Assembly: GCF_029626225.1 (NCBI RefSeq)
Contig: NZ_JARUBP010000001.1
Coordinates: 7,688,001-7,752,000 of the forward strand
Direction: 5' to 3'
From: Asanoa sp. WMMD1127
GTDB taxonomy: Bacteria > Actinomycetota > Actinomycetes > Mycobacteriales > Micromonosporaceae
Length of the DNA: 64,000 nt
Shown here: positions 48,830 through 56,922 of the stretch, piece after piece
How positions within the stretch are numbered: the first letter of the stretch is position 1
Layout: the number at the start of each line of letters is the position of its first letter
Made by a program: the position numbers and the translations under genes
The notes under the pieces: model-generated
The model's database searches: none
Told to the model about the DNA's origin: nothing
The model's input: the letters and a program-made list of their open reading frames with translations, nothing else

Positions 48830-49629
48830 GCATGGTGACCGAGGCGGCCAGCGACGGCTGGGTCGTCACCAAGCGCAACCTACTCAAGATCAAACGGGTC
48901 CCGGACCTGGTGATCTTCTCGACCATCCAGCCGATCATGTTCGTGCTGCTCTTCGCGTACGTCTTCGGCGGCGCGATCGCCACCCCCGGCATCAACTACC
49001 GCGAGTTCCTGATCCCTGGCATCTTCGTGCAGACGGTCGCGTTCGGCGCCGGCATCACCGCGATCGGCCTGGCCGACGACCTGCAGAAAGGCATCGTCGA
49101 CCGGTTCCGCTCGCTACCCATGTCGCGCGGCGCCGTCCTGGTCGGCCGCACGTCCTCCGACCTGATCAACAACGTCTTCGTCGTGATCGTCATGTCCATC
49201 ACCGGCGTGATCGTCGGCTGGCGGATCAACGAGGGCTTCTGGCGCGGCGTCGCGGGCTTCGCGATCCTGTTCCTCTTCGGGTACGCGATGAGCTGGATCT
49301 CAGCCGTGATCGGGCTGTCGGTGAAGTCGGTCGAGGTGGCCCAGAGCGCGGGCTTCATCTGGATGTTCCCGCTGACGTTCCTGTCGAACGCGTTCGTGCC
49401 GACCTCGTCGCTGCCGTCGGTGCTGAGACCGGTAGCCGAATGGAACCCGATCTCCTCGATCGTGCTCGCCCTGCGCGACCTGTGGGGCAACGCCCCGGCC
49501 GGCGCGGCCCGCGGCACGGGCTTCCCGGCCGAACACCCGATCTGGCTCTCGATCGGCTACTGCCTCCTGATCCTCGCGATCTTCGTCCCGATGTCGATCT
49601 CCCGCTACCGCCGCGCCGCCAGCCGCTGA
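48826..49629 (+). CDS. DrrB-type ABC-2 exporter permease
   Basis: A 267-residue ABC-2 permease with about six helices, including IQPIMFVLLFAYVFGGAI, GIFVQTVAFGAGITAIGLAD and MFPLTFLSNAFVPTSSLP. The loop DLQKGIVDRFRSLPMSRGAV is the classic ABC-2 motif. The start is the GTG at 48826, overlapping the ATPase stop by four bases. Together they form a DrrAB-like exporter. Confidence 0.9.
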   Translation: MSMVTEAASDGWVVTKRNLLKIKRVPDLVIFSTIQPIMFVLLFAYVFGGAIATPGINYREFLIPGIFVQTVAFGAGITAIGLADDLQKGIVDRFRSLPMSRGAVLVGRTSSDLINNVFVVIVMSITGVIVGWRINEGFWRGVAGFAILFLFGYAMSWISAVIGLSVKSVEVAQSAGFIWMFPLTFLSNAFVPTSSLPSVLRPVAEWNPISSIVLALRDLWGNAPAGAARGTGFPAEHPIWLSIGYCLLILAIFVPMSISRYRRAASR

Positions 49630-49853
49630 CCGCGCCAGGTGCCGCCACCCGCTGACCGCACCGCACCGCCCAGCTCCGACCGCACCGCGCCTCCTTGCAC
49701 CGTGACCACCGGCCACGCCGCAAGCCGCAGGCCGCGCACGTCGCCACCCACCGACCGCACGGTGGCGTTCTCCGCCGGCCACTCCGCAAGCCACGCACGC
49801 CGCCAGCCGCCGACCGCGCCGCGCCGCGCCGTTGACCGCAGCGCAGCCGCGTC
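49630..49853. other. C-rich intergenic stretch with imperfect short repeats
   Basis: About 220 bases dominated by GACCGCACCGC-like and CCGCAAGCC-like short imperfect repeats. No start codon with coding-like composition or ribosome site is seen. It looks like degenerate, slippage-prone sequence after the drrB stop, ending at the hairpin that precedes the M14 peptidase gene's 3' end. Confidence 0.6.
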
Positions 49854-49904
49854 AGGAAGGGACCATTCCTATGCGGTGAGCGGTAAGAAGGGTCCCTTCC
49901 TTAC
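49854..49904. terminator. Hairpin between convergent genes (AAGGGTCCCTT element)
   Basis: AGGAAGGGACC at 49854-49864 pairs with GGTCCCTTCCT at 49891-49901. The right half is itself nearly palindromic (GTAAGAAGGGTCCCTTCCTT then AC). It sits between the DrrB-like and M14 peptidase stop codons. Similar AAGGGTCCCTT hairpins are, from memory, frequent in Micromonosporaceae intergenic regions. Confidence 0.65.
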
Positions 49905-49910
49905 TCGGGG

Positions 49911-50954
49911 CTAGGCCGCGGGGGCGGCTGCCGTGGCGTCGTCGGGCAGGCTGGGACCGCGGGCCGGGATCGTGTCCGCGCGGGCCGGGTCGATGCGCCA
50001 GATCGTGCGGTCGGCGGCGCCCTGCACGGTCGCGATCATCGAGACGAACGCGGACCGGATCTGGAACTCCACCTGGTCCGGCGGCAGGTTCGACAGCTCG
50101 ACGAGGAGCGAGGCGCTGCCGAGGATCCCGTACGCGTTGCGGGCGATCCCCTCGTAGTCCCCGCCCGGATAGCGCGTGACGTTGGCCCGCGCGATGTGCG
50201 TCATCGCGTCGTAGTTGCGCACCGCCAGCTGCCGCCCGGCGTCGACGGCCGCGGCGTCGGCCAGCGTGGTGGTCGGCCAGAGCATCGACGCCGTCGTCTC
50301 GCGTCCGTCGGGCTGCAGGTAGCGCCCCTGCATGTGGTAGTCGACCACGATCCGCGGCTCGTGCGCGTGCCACCAGCGCAGGATCGCCCGCGACTCCGGC
50401 ACCGGGTTGTCCGCGATCGGCGTCAGCGGGTTGTGGAACCGGTTGATGTCATAGCCCACGCCCGGCTCGGCGTAGTCGCCCGACGCGCTCGGGTCGTGGT
50501 TGTAGCGCTGGTCGCGGACCGCACCGTCCGGGTTGGCCTGCACGACGATGTCGAGCGTGACCCGGCTGCGGACCCACCGGTGCCACGCGGTGTTCGGCAC
50601 GCCGAGCGCCCAGAGCGCCCGCACCGCGGCCGGCGTGCCGAGCGGCTCGTCGCCGTGCTGCTGGGTGACGAACAGCAGCCGGGTCGGTCCGTGCCCGACG
50701 GTGGCCACCCGCAGCGGCCGGCCCTCGTTGGACCGCCCCGCGACGCCGAGCCGGACCCGGCCGTCGCTCTCCCGGGCGATCCGGGCCAGGGCGCGGCCGA
50801 CCTCCTCGGGGCTGGGGTGCGCGGAGATCAGCCGGGCGGGGGCGGCGTCGGCGCCGGGCGCCGCTCCGGGTCCCGCGGCGGACGCCACGGCGGGTGGCGC
50901 GAGCAGCACGGCGGCCAGGGCGGCGGCCCCGACGGCGGCAAGCCTCGATCTCAC
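49911..50954 (-). CDS. Secreted M14-family zinc carboxypeptidase-like protein
   Basis: A 347-residue protein with a signal peptide (cleavage near ASAAG). The M14 zinc motif HxxE is in TQQHGDEPLGTPAA, the third ligand His in VVDYHMQGRY, and a candidate catalytic Glu is in LLVELSNLPPDQ. The region VQANPDGAVRDQRYNHD resembles DL/meso or peptide-binding loops in bacterial M14 enzymes. The substrate may be peptidoglycan peptides or proteins. Confidence 0.88.
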   Translation of the reverse strand: MRSRLAAVGAAALAAVLLAPPAVASAAGPGAAPGADAAPARLISAHPSPEEVGRALARIARESDGRVRLGVAGRSNEGRPLRVATVGHGPTRLLFVTQQHGDEPLGTPAAVRALWALGVPNTAWHRWVRSRVTLDIVVQANPDGAVRDQRYNHDPSASGDYAEPGVGYDINRFHNPLTPIADNPVPESRAILRWWHAHEPRIVVDYHMQGRYLQPDGRETTASMLWPTTTLADAAAVDAGRQLAVRNYDAMTHIARANVTRYPGGDYEGIARNAYGILGSASLLVELSNLPPDQVEFQIRSAFVSMIATVQGAADRTIWRIDPARADTIPARGPSLPDDATAAAPAA

Positions 50955-51029
50955 CGGATCCTCCTCATTGAGGTCGCTGGATGGATCAGCTCACCCTAAG
51001 GGGATCCGGCGGATGCCGCAGATCGAGCG

Positions 51030-51752
51030 TTATCGGTGCCAGCGGAGGATCGCGCGCGCCTGGTCGCGGGCGTGGTCACGGATCTGCCGCGCGATCGCGT
51101 CGCGGGCCCGCTCGTCCGGCGCGGCCAGCAGCGCCTGACCGTTGCGCCACGCGAGCTCGCGCCAGGCGAAGATGTCGACGTCGGCGGTCGGCGGCACCGT
51201 CTCGCCGAACAGTCCCGGGCACAGGTCACGCTGGATCTCGGGATAGACGACCGGTCGCGTACGGAAGACCAGCACGTCGTCGACATGCTTGTGATCGGCG
51301 TACGTGTAACCGGGCCCCATCTCCTCGATCATGAACGCGAGGTCGTTGTTGATGTGCGCGCTGATCCCGAGATAGATCATCTGCGTGCAGGTGAGCCGCT
51401 CCGGCTTCGTGCGGAACGCGATCCGCCAGGCGGGCGGCACGTCGTGGAGCCGGTGCCGCTCCCAGGCCGCGTACGCGTCGAGGTAGTAGGCCGCGAACGT
51501 CGGGATCACCTCGCGGTCCCAGAACTCCGGCGCCGAGAACTCCCCCGCCGCGTTGGCGTCGCGCATCCCCTCGGTGGTCCGCAGGTAAAGCAGCGCGAAC
51601 GGCCGGTTCTGCACCTCCAGACCGGGGTCCCGGTAGTGCGCGGTCATCTGCTCGATCGTGTGCGCGGTGTCATGGTCGGCCCAGGCGGGCCCGGCCCCCA
51701 CCCCGAGTGCCAGCCCGACGACCGCGACCACGGCGACGATCCTGCGCCACAT
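51030..51752 (-). CDS. DUF5995 family secreted protein
   Basis: A 240-residue exported protein with a signal peptide ending at GPAWA. The family's core is visible: IPTFAAYYLDAYAAWERHRL, PAWRIAFRTKPERLTCTQMI and YLGISAHINNDLAFMIEEMG, with conserved histidines in a helical bundle similar to DUF5995. Function is unknown. ATG 51752 is chosen because the signal peptide begins there. It is upstream of and co-directional with the M14 gene, with 75 bp between. Confidence 0.8.
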   Translation of the reverse strand: MWRRIVAVVAVVGLALGVGAGPAWADHDTAHTIEQMTAHYRDPGLEVQNRPFALLYLRTTEGMRDANAAGEFSAPEFWDREVIPTFAAYYLDAYAAWERHRLHDVPPAWRIAFRTKPERLTCTQMIYLGISAHINNDLAFMIEEMGPGYTYADHKHVDDVLVFRTRPVVYPEIQRDLCPGLFGETVPPTADVDIFAWRELAWRNGQALLAAPDERARDAIARQIRDHARDQARAILRWHR

Positions 51753-51879
51753 GACGCCCCCTCCCCGGAACGGAAGCGATGCTGCCACCGGCGACAGTCC
51801 ACAGCAGACACGAAGCCGACAGTTGGCGGGGTCCGGAAAACCGGTCGCGCCGGTGGAAACGGGCGCGCACCATCGCCGG

Positions 51880-52458
51880 ATGGCCTTCCTGACCACCGAC
51901 CGGCTCGTCCTGCGCGACTTCACCGGCTCCCCCGACGAGGTCGAGGAGGTGTACGCGCTCCACGACGACCCCGAGGTCATGCGCTTCATCAACGGCGGCA
52001 AGCCGGCCGACCGCGCCATGATCCGCGAGCGGACGCTGCCCGACATGATGCGCGGCTTCCCGGCCTTCGGCGGCCGCCCCGCCTGCTGGGCGGCCGAGGA
52101 ACGCACCACCGGCCGGTTCGTCGGCTGGTTCGCGCTACGGCCCGTCGGCGGTGCGCGGTCGACGGTGGCCGATCTTGGTTATCGGCTGCGGCGGGAGGTG
52201 TGGGGGCTCGGCTATGCGACCGAGGGCGCCCGGGCGCTCGTCGACAAGGGCTTCCGTGACCTTGGCGTCGAGGAGATCGTGGCCGACACGATGACCGTCA
52301 ACGCGCGCTCGCGGCGGGTGTTGGAGAAGGCCGGCCTGCGGTTCGTCCGCCAGTTCACCACCGACTGGCCCGAGGTCATCGAGGGCTCGGAGCAGGGCGA
52401 TGTCGCCTACGCGTTGACGCGCGCCGCCTGGGATGCGGGGCGCCGGGCCGCGGGTTAG
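51880..52458 (+). CDS. GNAT acetyltransferase (RimJ/RimL-like)
   Basis: A 192-residue N-acetyltransferase: LTTDRLVLRDFT opening, ADLGYRLRREVWGLGYATEG (acetyl-CoA loop) and VNARSRRVLEKAGLRFVRQF near the end, typical of the RimJ/L or ribosomal-protein/aminoglycoside group. The start is ATG 51880. Substrate unknown. It is followed by a VOC protein nine bases downstream. Confidence 0.88.
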   Translation: MAFLTTDRLVLRDFTGSPDEVEEVYALHDDPEVMRFINGGKPADRAMIRERTLPDMMRGFPAFGGRPACWAAEERTTGRFVGWFALRPVGGARSTVADLGYRLRREVWGLGYATEGARALVDKGFRDLGVEEIVADTMTVNARSRRVLEKAGLRFVRQFTTDWPEVIEGSEQGDVAYALTRAAWDAGRRAAG

Positions 52459-52467
52459 GGTCCGGCC

Positions 52468-52854
52468 ATGGACCGACCGTTCCTGCGTCCCAACGGGATG
52501 GTGCTCGGCGCACCCGACCCGCGCCAGTTGGCCGACTTCTACGAGCGTCTGCTGGGCTGGCCGCGCAACTCCGACGAGCCGACCTGGGTCACGCTCAAGG
52601 CGCCCGGCGGTGGGATCGGCCTGTCGTTCCAGGCCGAGACCGACCACGTGCCGCCGGTGTGGCCGGCCGGCGACGGCGACCAGCAGATGCAGGTGCACCT
52701 CGACGTCGAGGTGCGCGACCTGGCGGCGGCGGTCGCGTGGGCCGAGCAACAGGGCGCCAAGGTCGCCGACTTCCAGCCGCAGGACGACGTGAAGGTCATG
52801 CTCGACCCGGTCGGACACCCGTTCTGCCTGTGGGTGTCGGAGAACCCCGGCTAG
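52468..52854 (+). CDS. Single-domain VOC (glyoxalase-like) protein
   Basis: A 128-residue VOC protein: GAPDPRQLADFYERLLGWPR, VTLKAPGGGIGLSFQAE, QMQVHLDVEVRDLAAAVAWA and VMLDPVGHPFCLWVSE. The LDPVGHPFCL motif is shared by actinobacterial glyoxalase-like proteins and carries the putative metal-binding positions. Likely co-transcribed with the GNAT gene. Its stop overlaps the convergent RsbW-like gene by four bases. Confidence 0.85.
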   Translation: MDRPFLRPNGMVLGAPDPRQLADFYERLLGWPRNSDEPTWVTLKAPGGGIGLSFQAETDHVPPVWPAGDGDQQMQVHLDVEVRDLAAAVAWAEQQGAKVADFQPQDDVKVMLDPVGHPFCLWVSENPG

Positions 52855-53258
52855 GCAGCCAGCTCGGCCCAGACGATCTTGCCCGTCTGGCCGCTGCGCA
52901 GCGTGCCCCAGGCTCGGGCGACCGCGGCGACGAGCGACAGCCCCCGACCTCCGACCCGCTGGGGGTCCGGTGGCCGCACCGTCGGCTCGTCACGGCTCTC
53001 GTCGGCGACCTCGATCCGCAGGCCGGCCGCGCTGCGGCGGACCACGAGCACCCCACCGTCCCCGGCATGCACGACCGCGTTCTGCACGAGCTCGGTGGTC
53101 ACCAGCAGCGCGTCGTCGGCCAGGTGACCCAGCTTCCACCGGTCGAGCGCCTCCCGCACCGCACGGCGGGCCGCGCCCGCGGCCGGGCCGTGCTCGAAGC
53201 GCATCCGCAAGGCGTCCACGGCGTTCCTTCTACCCACCGCCGGACCAGGGCATGCCAA
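52851..53258 (-). CDS. RsbW/SpoIIAB-like ATP-binding regulatory kinase
   Basis: A 135-residue HATPase_c_2 domain protein: N-box LVTTELVQNAVVHAGDGG, then EVADESRDEPTVRPP and the G-box GGRGLSLVAAVARAWGT. Streptomyces and relatives have many such stand-alone kinases acting on anti-anti-sigma factors. The first ~14 residues are unlike the family, so translation may begin at the internal GTG near 53219. No sigma factor or STAS partner is adjacent. Confidence 0.85.
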   Translation of the reverse strand: MACPGPAVGRRNAVDALRMRFEHGPAAGAARRAVREALDRWKLGHLADDALLVTTELVQNAVVHAGDGGVLVVRRSAAGLRIEVADESRDEPTVRPPDPQRVGGRGLSLVAAVARAWGTLRSGQTGKIVWAELAA

Positions 53259-53268
53259 ACTGGCGAGG

Positions 53269-53739
53269 ATGCCGGAGATCGTGGCGCTGCTGGCCTCACC
53301 CGCACACAGGTTCGAAGGCCGGCCGGCGGACGGACCCGCGCCCGCGCCGCCCGGGGAACTCGTCGACCAGATCGAGATCCGGGCCGGGCTGGGCGTCGTC
53401 GGCGACCGCTACTTCGCCCGGCCGGCGCACCGGGACGCCGCGGTGACCGTGATGGCGCAGGAGTCGCTGCCGCCCGGGATCGGGCTGACCCAGGTGCGCC
53501 GCAACATCCTGGTCGCCGGCATCGCCGTGGACGACCTGGTCGGCCGGGTGCTGAGCCTCGACTCCGGCAGCGGGCCGGTCCGCCTGGCGGTGCGCCGCCG
53601 GGCCAACCCGTGCGCCTGGATGGACGTGACGGTCGGGCCGGGCGCGTTCAAGGCCCTGCGCGGCCGGGGCGGCATCCGCTGCAGCCCGCTCGACGACGGC
53701 ACGCTCCGGATCGGCCCCGTGGCCGTCGAGATCACCTGA
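53269..53739 (+). CDS. MOSC-domain protein
   Basis: A 156-residue MOSC domain: VDQIEIRAGLGVVGDRYFAR, TVMAQESLP, LTQVRRNILVAGIAVDDLVG and a conserved cysteine in RRRANPCAWMDVTVGPGAFK. MOSC domains bind molybdenum cofactor or sulfur-carrying cysteines; stand-alone forms may move sulfur or reduce N-hydroxylated compounds with Moco. The Cys-bearing CAWMD motif is intact. It is divergent from the RsbW-like gene by ten bases, and overlaps the convergent flavoprotein gene by eight. Confidence 0.88.
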   Translation: MPEIVALLASPAHRFEGRPADGPAPAPPGELVDQIEIRAGLGVVGDRYFARPAHRDAAVTVMAQESLPPGIGLTQVRRNILVAGIAVDDLVGRVLSLDSGSGPVRLAVRRRANPCAWMDVTVGPGAFKALRGRGGIRCSPLDDGTLRIGPVAVEIT

Positions 53740-54970
53740 GCGAGCGGACGATCGCGCCGGCGGCACGCCAGCCGCTGGCCAGCGCGCCCTGGATGGACGG
53801 GCTGTCGCGGTGGTCCCCGGCGACGAAGAGCCCGTCGCCGACGGCGACCGGCTGCCGCAGCCGACCCTGCGGCGGCGGCGCGGCCGGGAGCGCGGCGGGG
53901 ATCTCGACCGTGGTGAGGTGCGCCCAGCCGTCGGTCGGGACACCGTAGAGCCGGCCGAGCTCGGCCCGCACCACCGGCTCCGGCGGCGGGTTCGGCCCGA
54001 CCACGGACGTGGCGACCAGTGCACGCCCCGCCGGCGCGTAACCCGGCGCGGCGGCCGACATGACCACGGTGTTGGCCACCAGCTCCCGCCGGTCGCCGTC
54101 GAGCACCAGCGTCGGTTCGGCCAGCGGCGGCTCGACGGCGGAGTGGTAGTAGGTGGTCAGCGCCAGCATCCGCGGCAGCGGCACCGACGGCACCAACGGG
54201 GAGGCGGCCGCGACCAGCACCGCCCGGCAGCGCACCGCCGGACCGTCCACGAGCTGCACCGTGCCGGGCGCCACCGCGCCGACGGGCGCCGACACGTGCA
54301 GCCGCTCGGCCGGCAGCGGCGCGGCCACCGCGGCGGGCAGCGCGCCCATCCCGGCCGCCGGCACGGCGATGCGGCCCCGGGCGAACGAGCGCACGATCAT
54401 CGCCAGCACGTGGCTGGACGTCTCGAGCGAACGGTCGGCCAGCACGCCGGACAGGAACGGCCGGGCCAGCTCCTCGACGAACGCGTGGGACAGCCCCGCC
54501 TGGCGCAGCGCGACCTCCGCGGTGGTCTCCGGCGCCGCGAGGAGCCGGGCCGGCGGCAGCGTGGCGTAGCGCCCGACCAGCGCCCCGAACCGGACCAGGT
54601 CGAGCCGGGAGCCGAGCTTGGTGGCCGCGCTCAGCGACGCGCCCAGCACGCCGGGCCGCACCGACGCGGCCAGCCGGACCAGCTCGGACCCGCGCCGGAC
54701 GAGCACGCCGGGCGTGAAGTAGCACAGGTCGAGCGCGGCGTAGTCGACCAGCGCGGCCAGCCGCGGGTAGGCGGTGTTGAGCACCTGGAAGCCGCGGTCG
54801 AGCCGGTAGCCGTCCACGACGTCGGTGGCCACCCGGCCGCCGAGCCGGTCGGCGGACTCCAGCAGCACCCAGTCGAGGCCGGCGCGGTCGAGCCGGCGGG
54901 CCGCCGCCAGCCCAGCGAGGCCGCCGCCGACGATGACGACGTCGGTGCTGCTGCGCGGGGTGGCGGGCAT
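53732..54970 (-). CDS. FAD-dependent amine-oxidase/desaturase-like oxidoreductase
   Basis: A 412-residue flavoprotein with the FAD-binding motif VVIVGGGLAGLAAARRLDRA (about 11-30), the second ADP-ribose contact GGRVATDVVDGYRLDRGFQV, a substrate region of unknown specificity and the C-terminal LFVAGDHRDSPSIQGALASG FAD motif. It belongs to the protoporphyrinogen oxidase/phytoene desaturase-like group. The substrate is not predictable. ATG 54970 is selected by the position of the FAD motif. Confidence 0.87.
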   Translation of the reverse strand: MPATPRSSTDVVIVGGGLAGLAAARRLDRAGLDWVLLESADRLGGRVATDVVDGYRLDRGFQVLNTAYPRLAALVDYAALDLCYFTPGVLVRRGSELVRLAASVRPGVLGASLSAATKLGSRLDLVRFGALVGRYATLPPARLLAAPETTAEVALRQAGLSHAFVEELARPFLSGVLADRSLETSSHVLAMIVRSFARGRIAVPAAGMGALPAAVAAPLPAERLHVSAPVGAVAPGTVQLVDGPAVRCRAVLVAAASPLVPSVPLPRMLALTTYYHSAVEPPLAEPTLVLDGDRRELVANTVVMSAAAPGYAPAGRALVATSVVGPNPPPEPVVRAELGRLYGVPTDGWAHLTTVEIPAALPAAPPPQGRLRQPVAVGDGLFVAGDHRDSPSIQGALASGWRAAGAIVRSLR

Positions 54971-55049
54971 GCAACGGAGATTAACGGCGGGCGACAGGCC
55001 GCGCAGGGTTTCCGTCCGCGGTGGACCGTCGTACCCGAAGATGGGGTGC

Positions 55050-55808
55050 ATGCGGATTTCCGGTGCGGTCGCCCTGGTCACCGGCGCGTCGTCGGGCATC
55101 GGCCGGGCCACCGCGCTGGCCCTGGCCGCCGAGGGCGCCAACGTGATCGTGCACGGTCGCGACCGGCCCGCGCTCGAGGCGCTGGCCGCCCGGCTCGACG
55201 GGCACGCGCTGGTGGCCGACCTCGGCACACCGGGCGAGGCGGAGAAGCTGGGTCGGGCGGCCCTGGACCGGGCGGGCCGGGTCGACATCCTGGTGGCCAA
55301 CGCCGGCGCCGGCTGGGCGGGCCCGTTCGAGGAGATGAGCGACGCCGACCGGGACCGGCTGCTCGCGGTCAACCTGGCCGCCCCGATCGCGCTGACCCGG
55401 GCCCTGCTGCCGGGCATGCGCGAGCGGGGCGCCGGCTACCTCGCCTACGTGACCTCGATCGCCGGCCGAACCGGGGTGGCGGGCGAGGCGGTCTACGCGG
55501 CCAGCAAGGCGGGGCTGGACGGGTTCGCGGAGAGCCTGCGGCTGGAGTTGCGCGGGACCGGCGTCGAGGTGGGCGTGCTGGTGCCCGGTGTCGTGGACAC
55601 CCGGTTCTTCGAGCGCCGCGGTCGCCCGTACGGCCGGCAGCGACCCGCCCCGATCGACCCCGAACCGGTCGGCCGGGACCTCGCGCGCCTGATCGCGACG
55701 GGTGGCGCGGAACTCTATCGACCCGGGTGGCTCCGGCTCCCGGTCGCGGTCCGGAGTACTCTTCCCGGCGCCTACCGTGCCCTCGCCAGCCGGTTCGGCG
55801 GCAGTTAG
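55050..55808 (+). CDS. Short-chain dehydrogenase/reductase
   Basis: A 252-residue classical SDR: cofactor motif VTGASSGIGRATALALAAEG, NAG in LVANAGAGWAGPFEEM, catalytic Ser in VTSIAGRTG and YxxxK in AVYAASKAG. The Arg after the motif (HGRDRPALEAL) favours NADP. A C-terminal extension of about 60 residues (LYRPGWLRLPVAVRSTLPGA) is membrane-associating, as in SDRs acting on lipids. ATG 55050 is chosen; an ATG nine bases upstream is also possible. Confidence 0.9.
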   Translation: MRISGAVALVTGASSGIGRATALALAAEGANVIVHGRDRPALEALAARLDGHALVADLGTPGEAEKLGRAALDRAGRVDILVANAGAGWAGPFEEMSDADRDRLLAVNLAAPIALTRALLPGMRERGAGYLAYVTSIAGRTGVAGEAVYAASKAGLDGFAESLRLELRGTGVEVGVLVPGVVDTRFFERRGRPYGRQRPAPIDPEPVGRDLARLIATGGAELYRPGWLRLPVAVRSTLPGAYRALASRFGGS

Positions 55809-55890
55809 GGCAGTTGCCGGTCGATGCTGTGCAAAGCTCGACGGAGGGCCTGTACGGAGAAAGAACGGTGGCGTGACGTAGGGATCGGGT

Positions 55891-56853
55891 GTGGCCTTCG
55901 CGGTAGCTTTCGCGGTGTTGGGAGCGTTCCTCTTCGGCACCTCGGCCGCACTCCAGCAACACGCGGCCCGGGAGAGCGACTACGCACCGGCGCACCCGGG
56001 CGAGGCCAACGCCCCGAAGCACGTCGTGGTCGTCGTCTCGCTGCTCCGGCTGATCCGGGGCCTGTTCCGCCGGCCGCTCTGGCTGATCGGCTGGTGCGCC
56101 AACCTGCTCGGATTCGGCGCGCAGGCGGCCGCCCTGCACTTCGGCTCGGTCGCGCTGGTCCAACCGCTGCTGGTCACCCAGCTGCTGTTCGCGCTGCCGC
56201 TGTCGCTGTCGCTGCGGCACCGCAAGCCCAACTGGCGCGACCTCGCGTCGGCCGCGCTCATCTGCGGCGGCCTCGCGCTGTTCCTCAGCGTCCGCGGTGT
56301 GGCGCCGCGGGCGGACATCGCCAACCGGGGCTGGGCGATCCTGGCCGGCCTGGTCGTCGCCGTCGCCGTCGTGCTGATCATCGGCGCGGCCACCGGGCGC
56401 CGGCCCGAGCTGCACTCGACGCTGGTGGCGATCGCGGCCGGGCTCTGCTTCGCCTACAGCGCGGTTGCGCTCAGCCTGACGGTCGACGACCTCGTGCACC
56501 GCGGCATCGCCGCGACGGCCACGGACTGGCCCGGCTACGCGCTGGCCGCCTCGACCCTGACCGGCCTGCTCCTGGAGCAAGGGGCGTTCGCGGCCGGTTC
56601 GCTCCCTCCGGCCGTGGCCGCGATGAACATCACCAATCCGGTGGCGAGCTACCTGATCGGTATCTTTGCGTTCAACGTCACACTTCCGCAAAGTGCGACG
56701 CAGCTCACAGCTTTGTTGATCGCAGCCGTGCTGATATCGGCTGGAGCGATCGGCCTCGCGCACTCCCCGAGCGTGCGGGACGACCGCGAGGAGCAGTACG
56801 GGGCCCAGGCCGGCCGATCGCACGGCCCTCCCAGGCCCCAGACGAGCCACTGA
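55891..56853 (+). CDS. DMT-superfamily transporter-like membrane protein
   Basis: A 320-residue protein with about nine to ten helices and the internal two-fold pattern of EamA/DMT transporters. Visible segments include FGSVALVQPLLVTQLLFALP and FAAGSLPPAVAAMNITNPVA, the latter matching the family's end-of-repeat helix, and a long cytosolic loop after helix 1. The start is GTG 55891. Substrate unknown. It lies 82 bp after the SDR gene and 69 bp before the PAP2-WS/DGAT gene, all co-directional. Confidence 0.82.
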   Translation: MAFAVAFAVLGAFLFGTSAALQQHAARESDYAPAHPGEANAPKHVVVVVSLLRLIRGLFRRPLWLIGWCANLLGFGAQAAALHFGSVALVQPLLVTQLLFALPLSLSLRHRKPNWRDLASAALICGGLALFLSVRGVAPRADIANRGWAILAGLVVAVAVVLIIGAATGRRPELHSTLVAIAAGLCFAYSAVALSLTVDDLVHRGIAATATDWPGYALAASTLTGLLLEQGAFAAGSLPPAVAAMNITNPVASYLIGIFAFNVTLPQSATQLTALLIAAVLISAGAIGLAHSPSVRDDREEQYGAQAGRSHGPPRPQTSH

Positions 56854-56922
56854 CGGGCGGAAGCGCAGGCCCGAGCTACGCGTTTCGGCCCGGAAACGGG
56901 GGCGGCGACGCAACCTGGAAGT

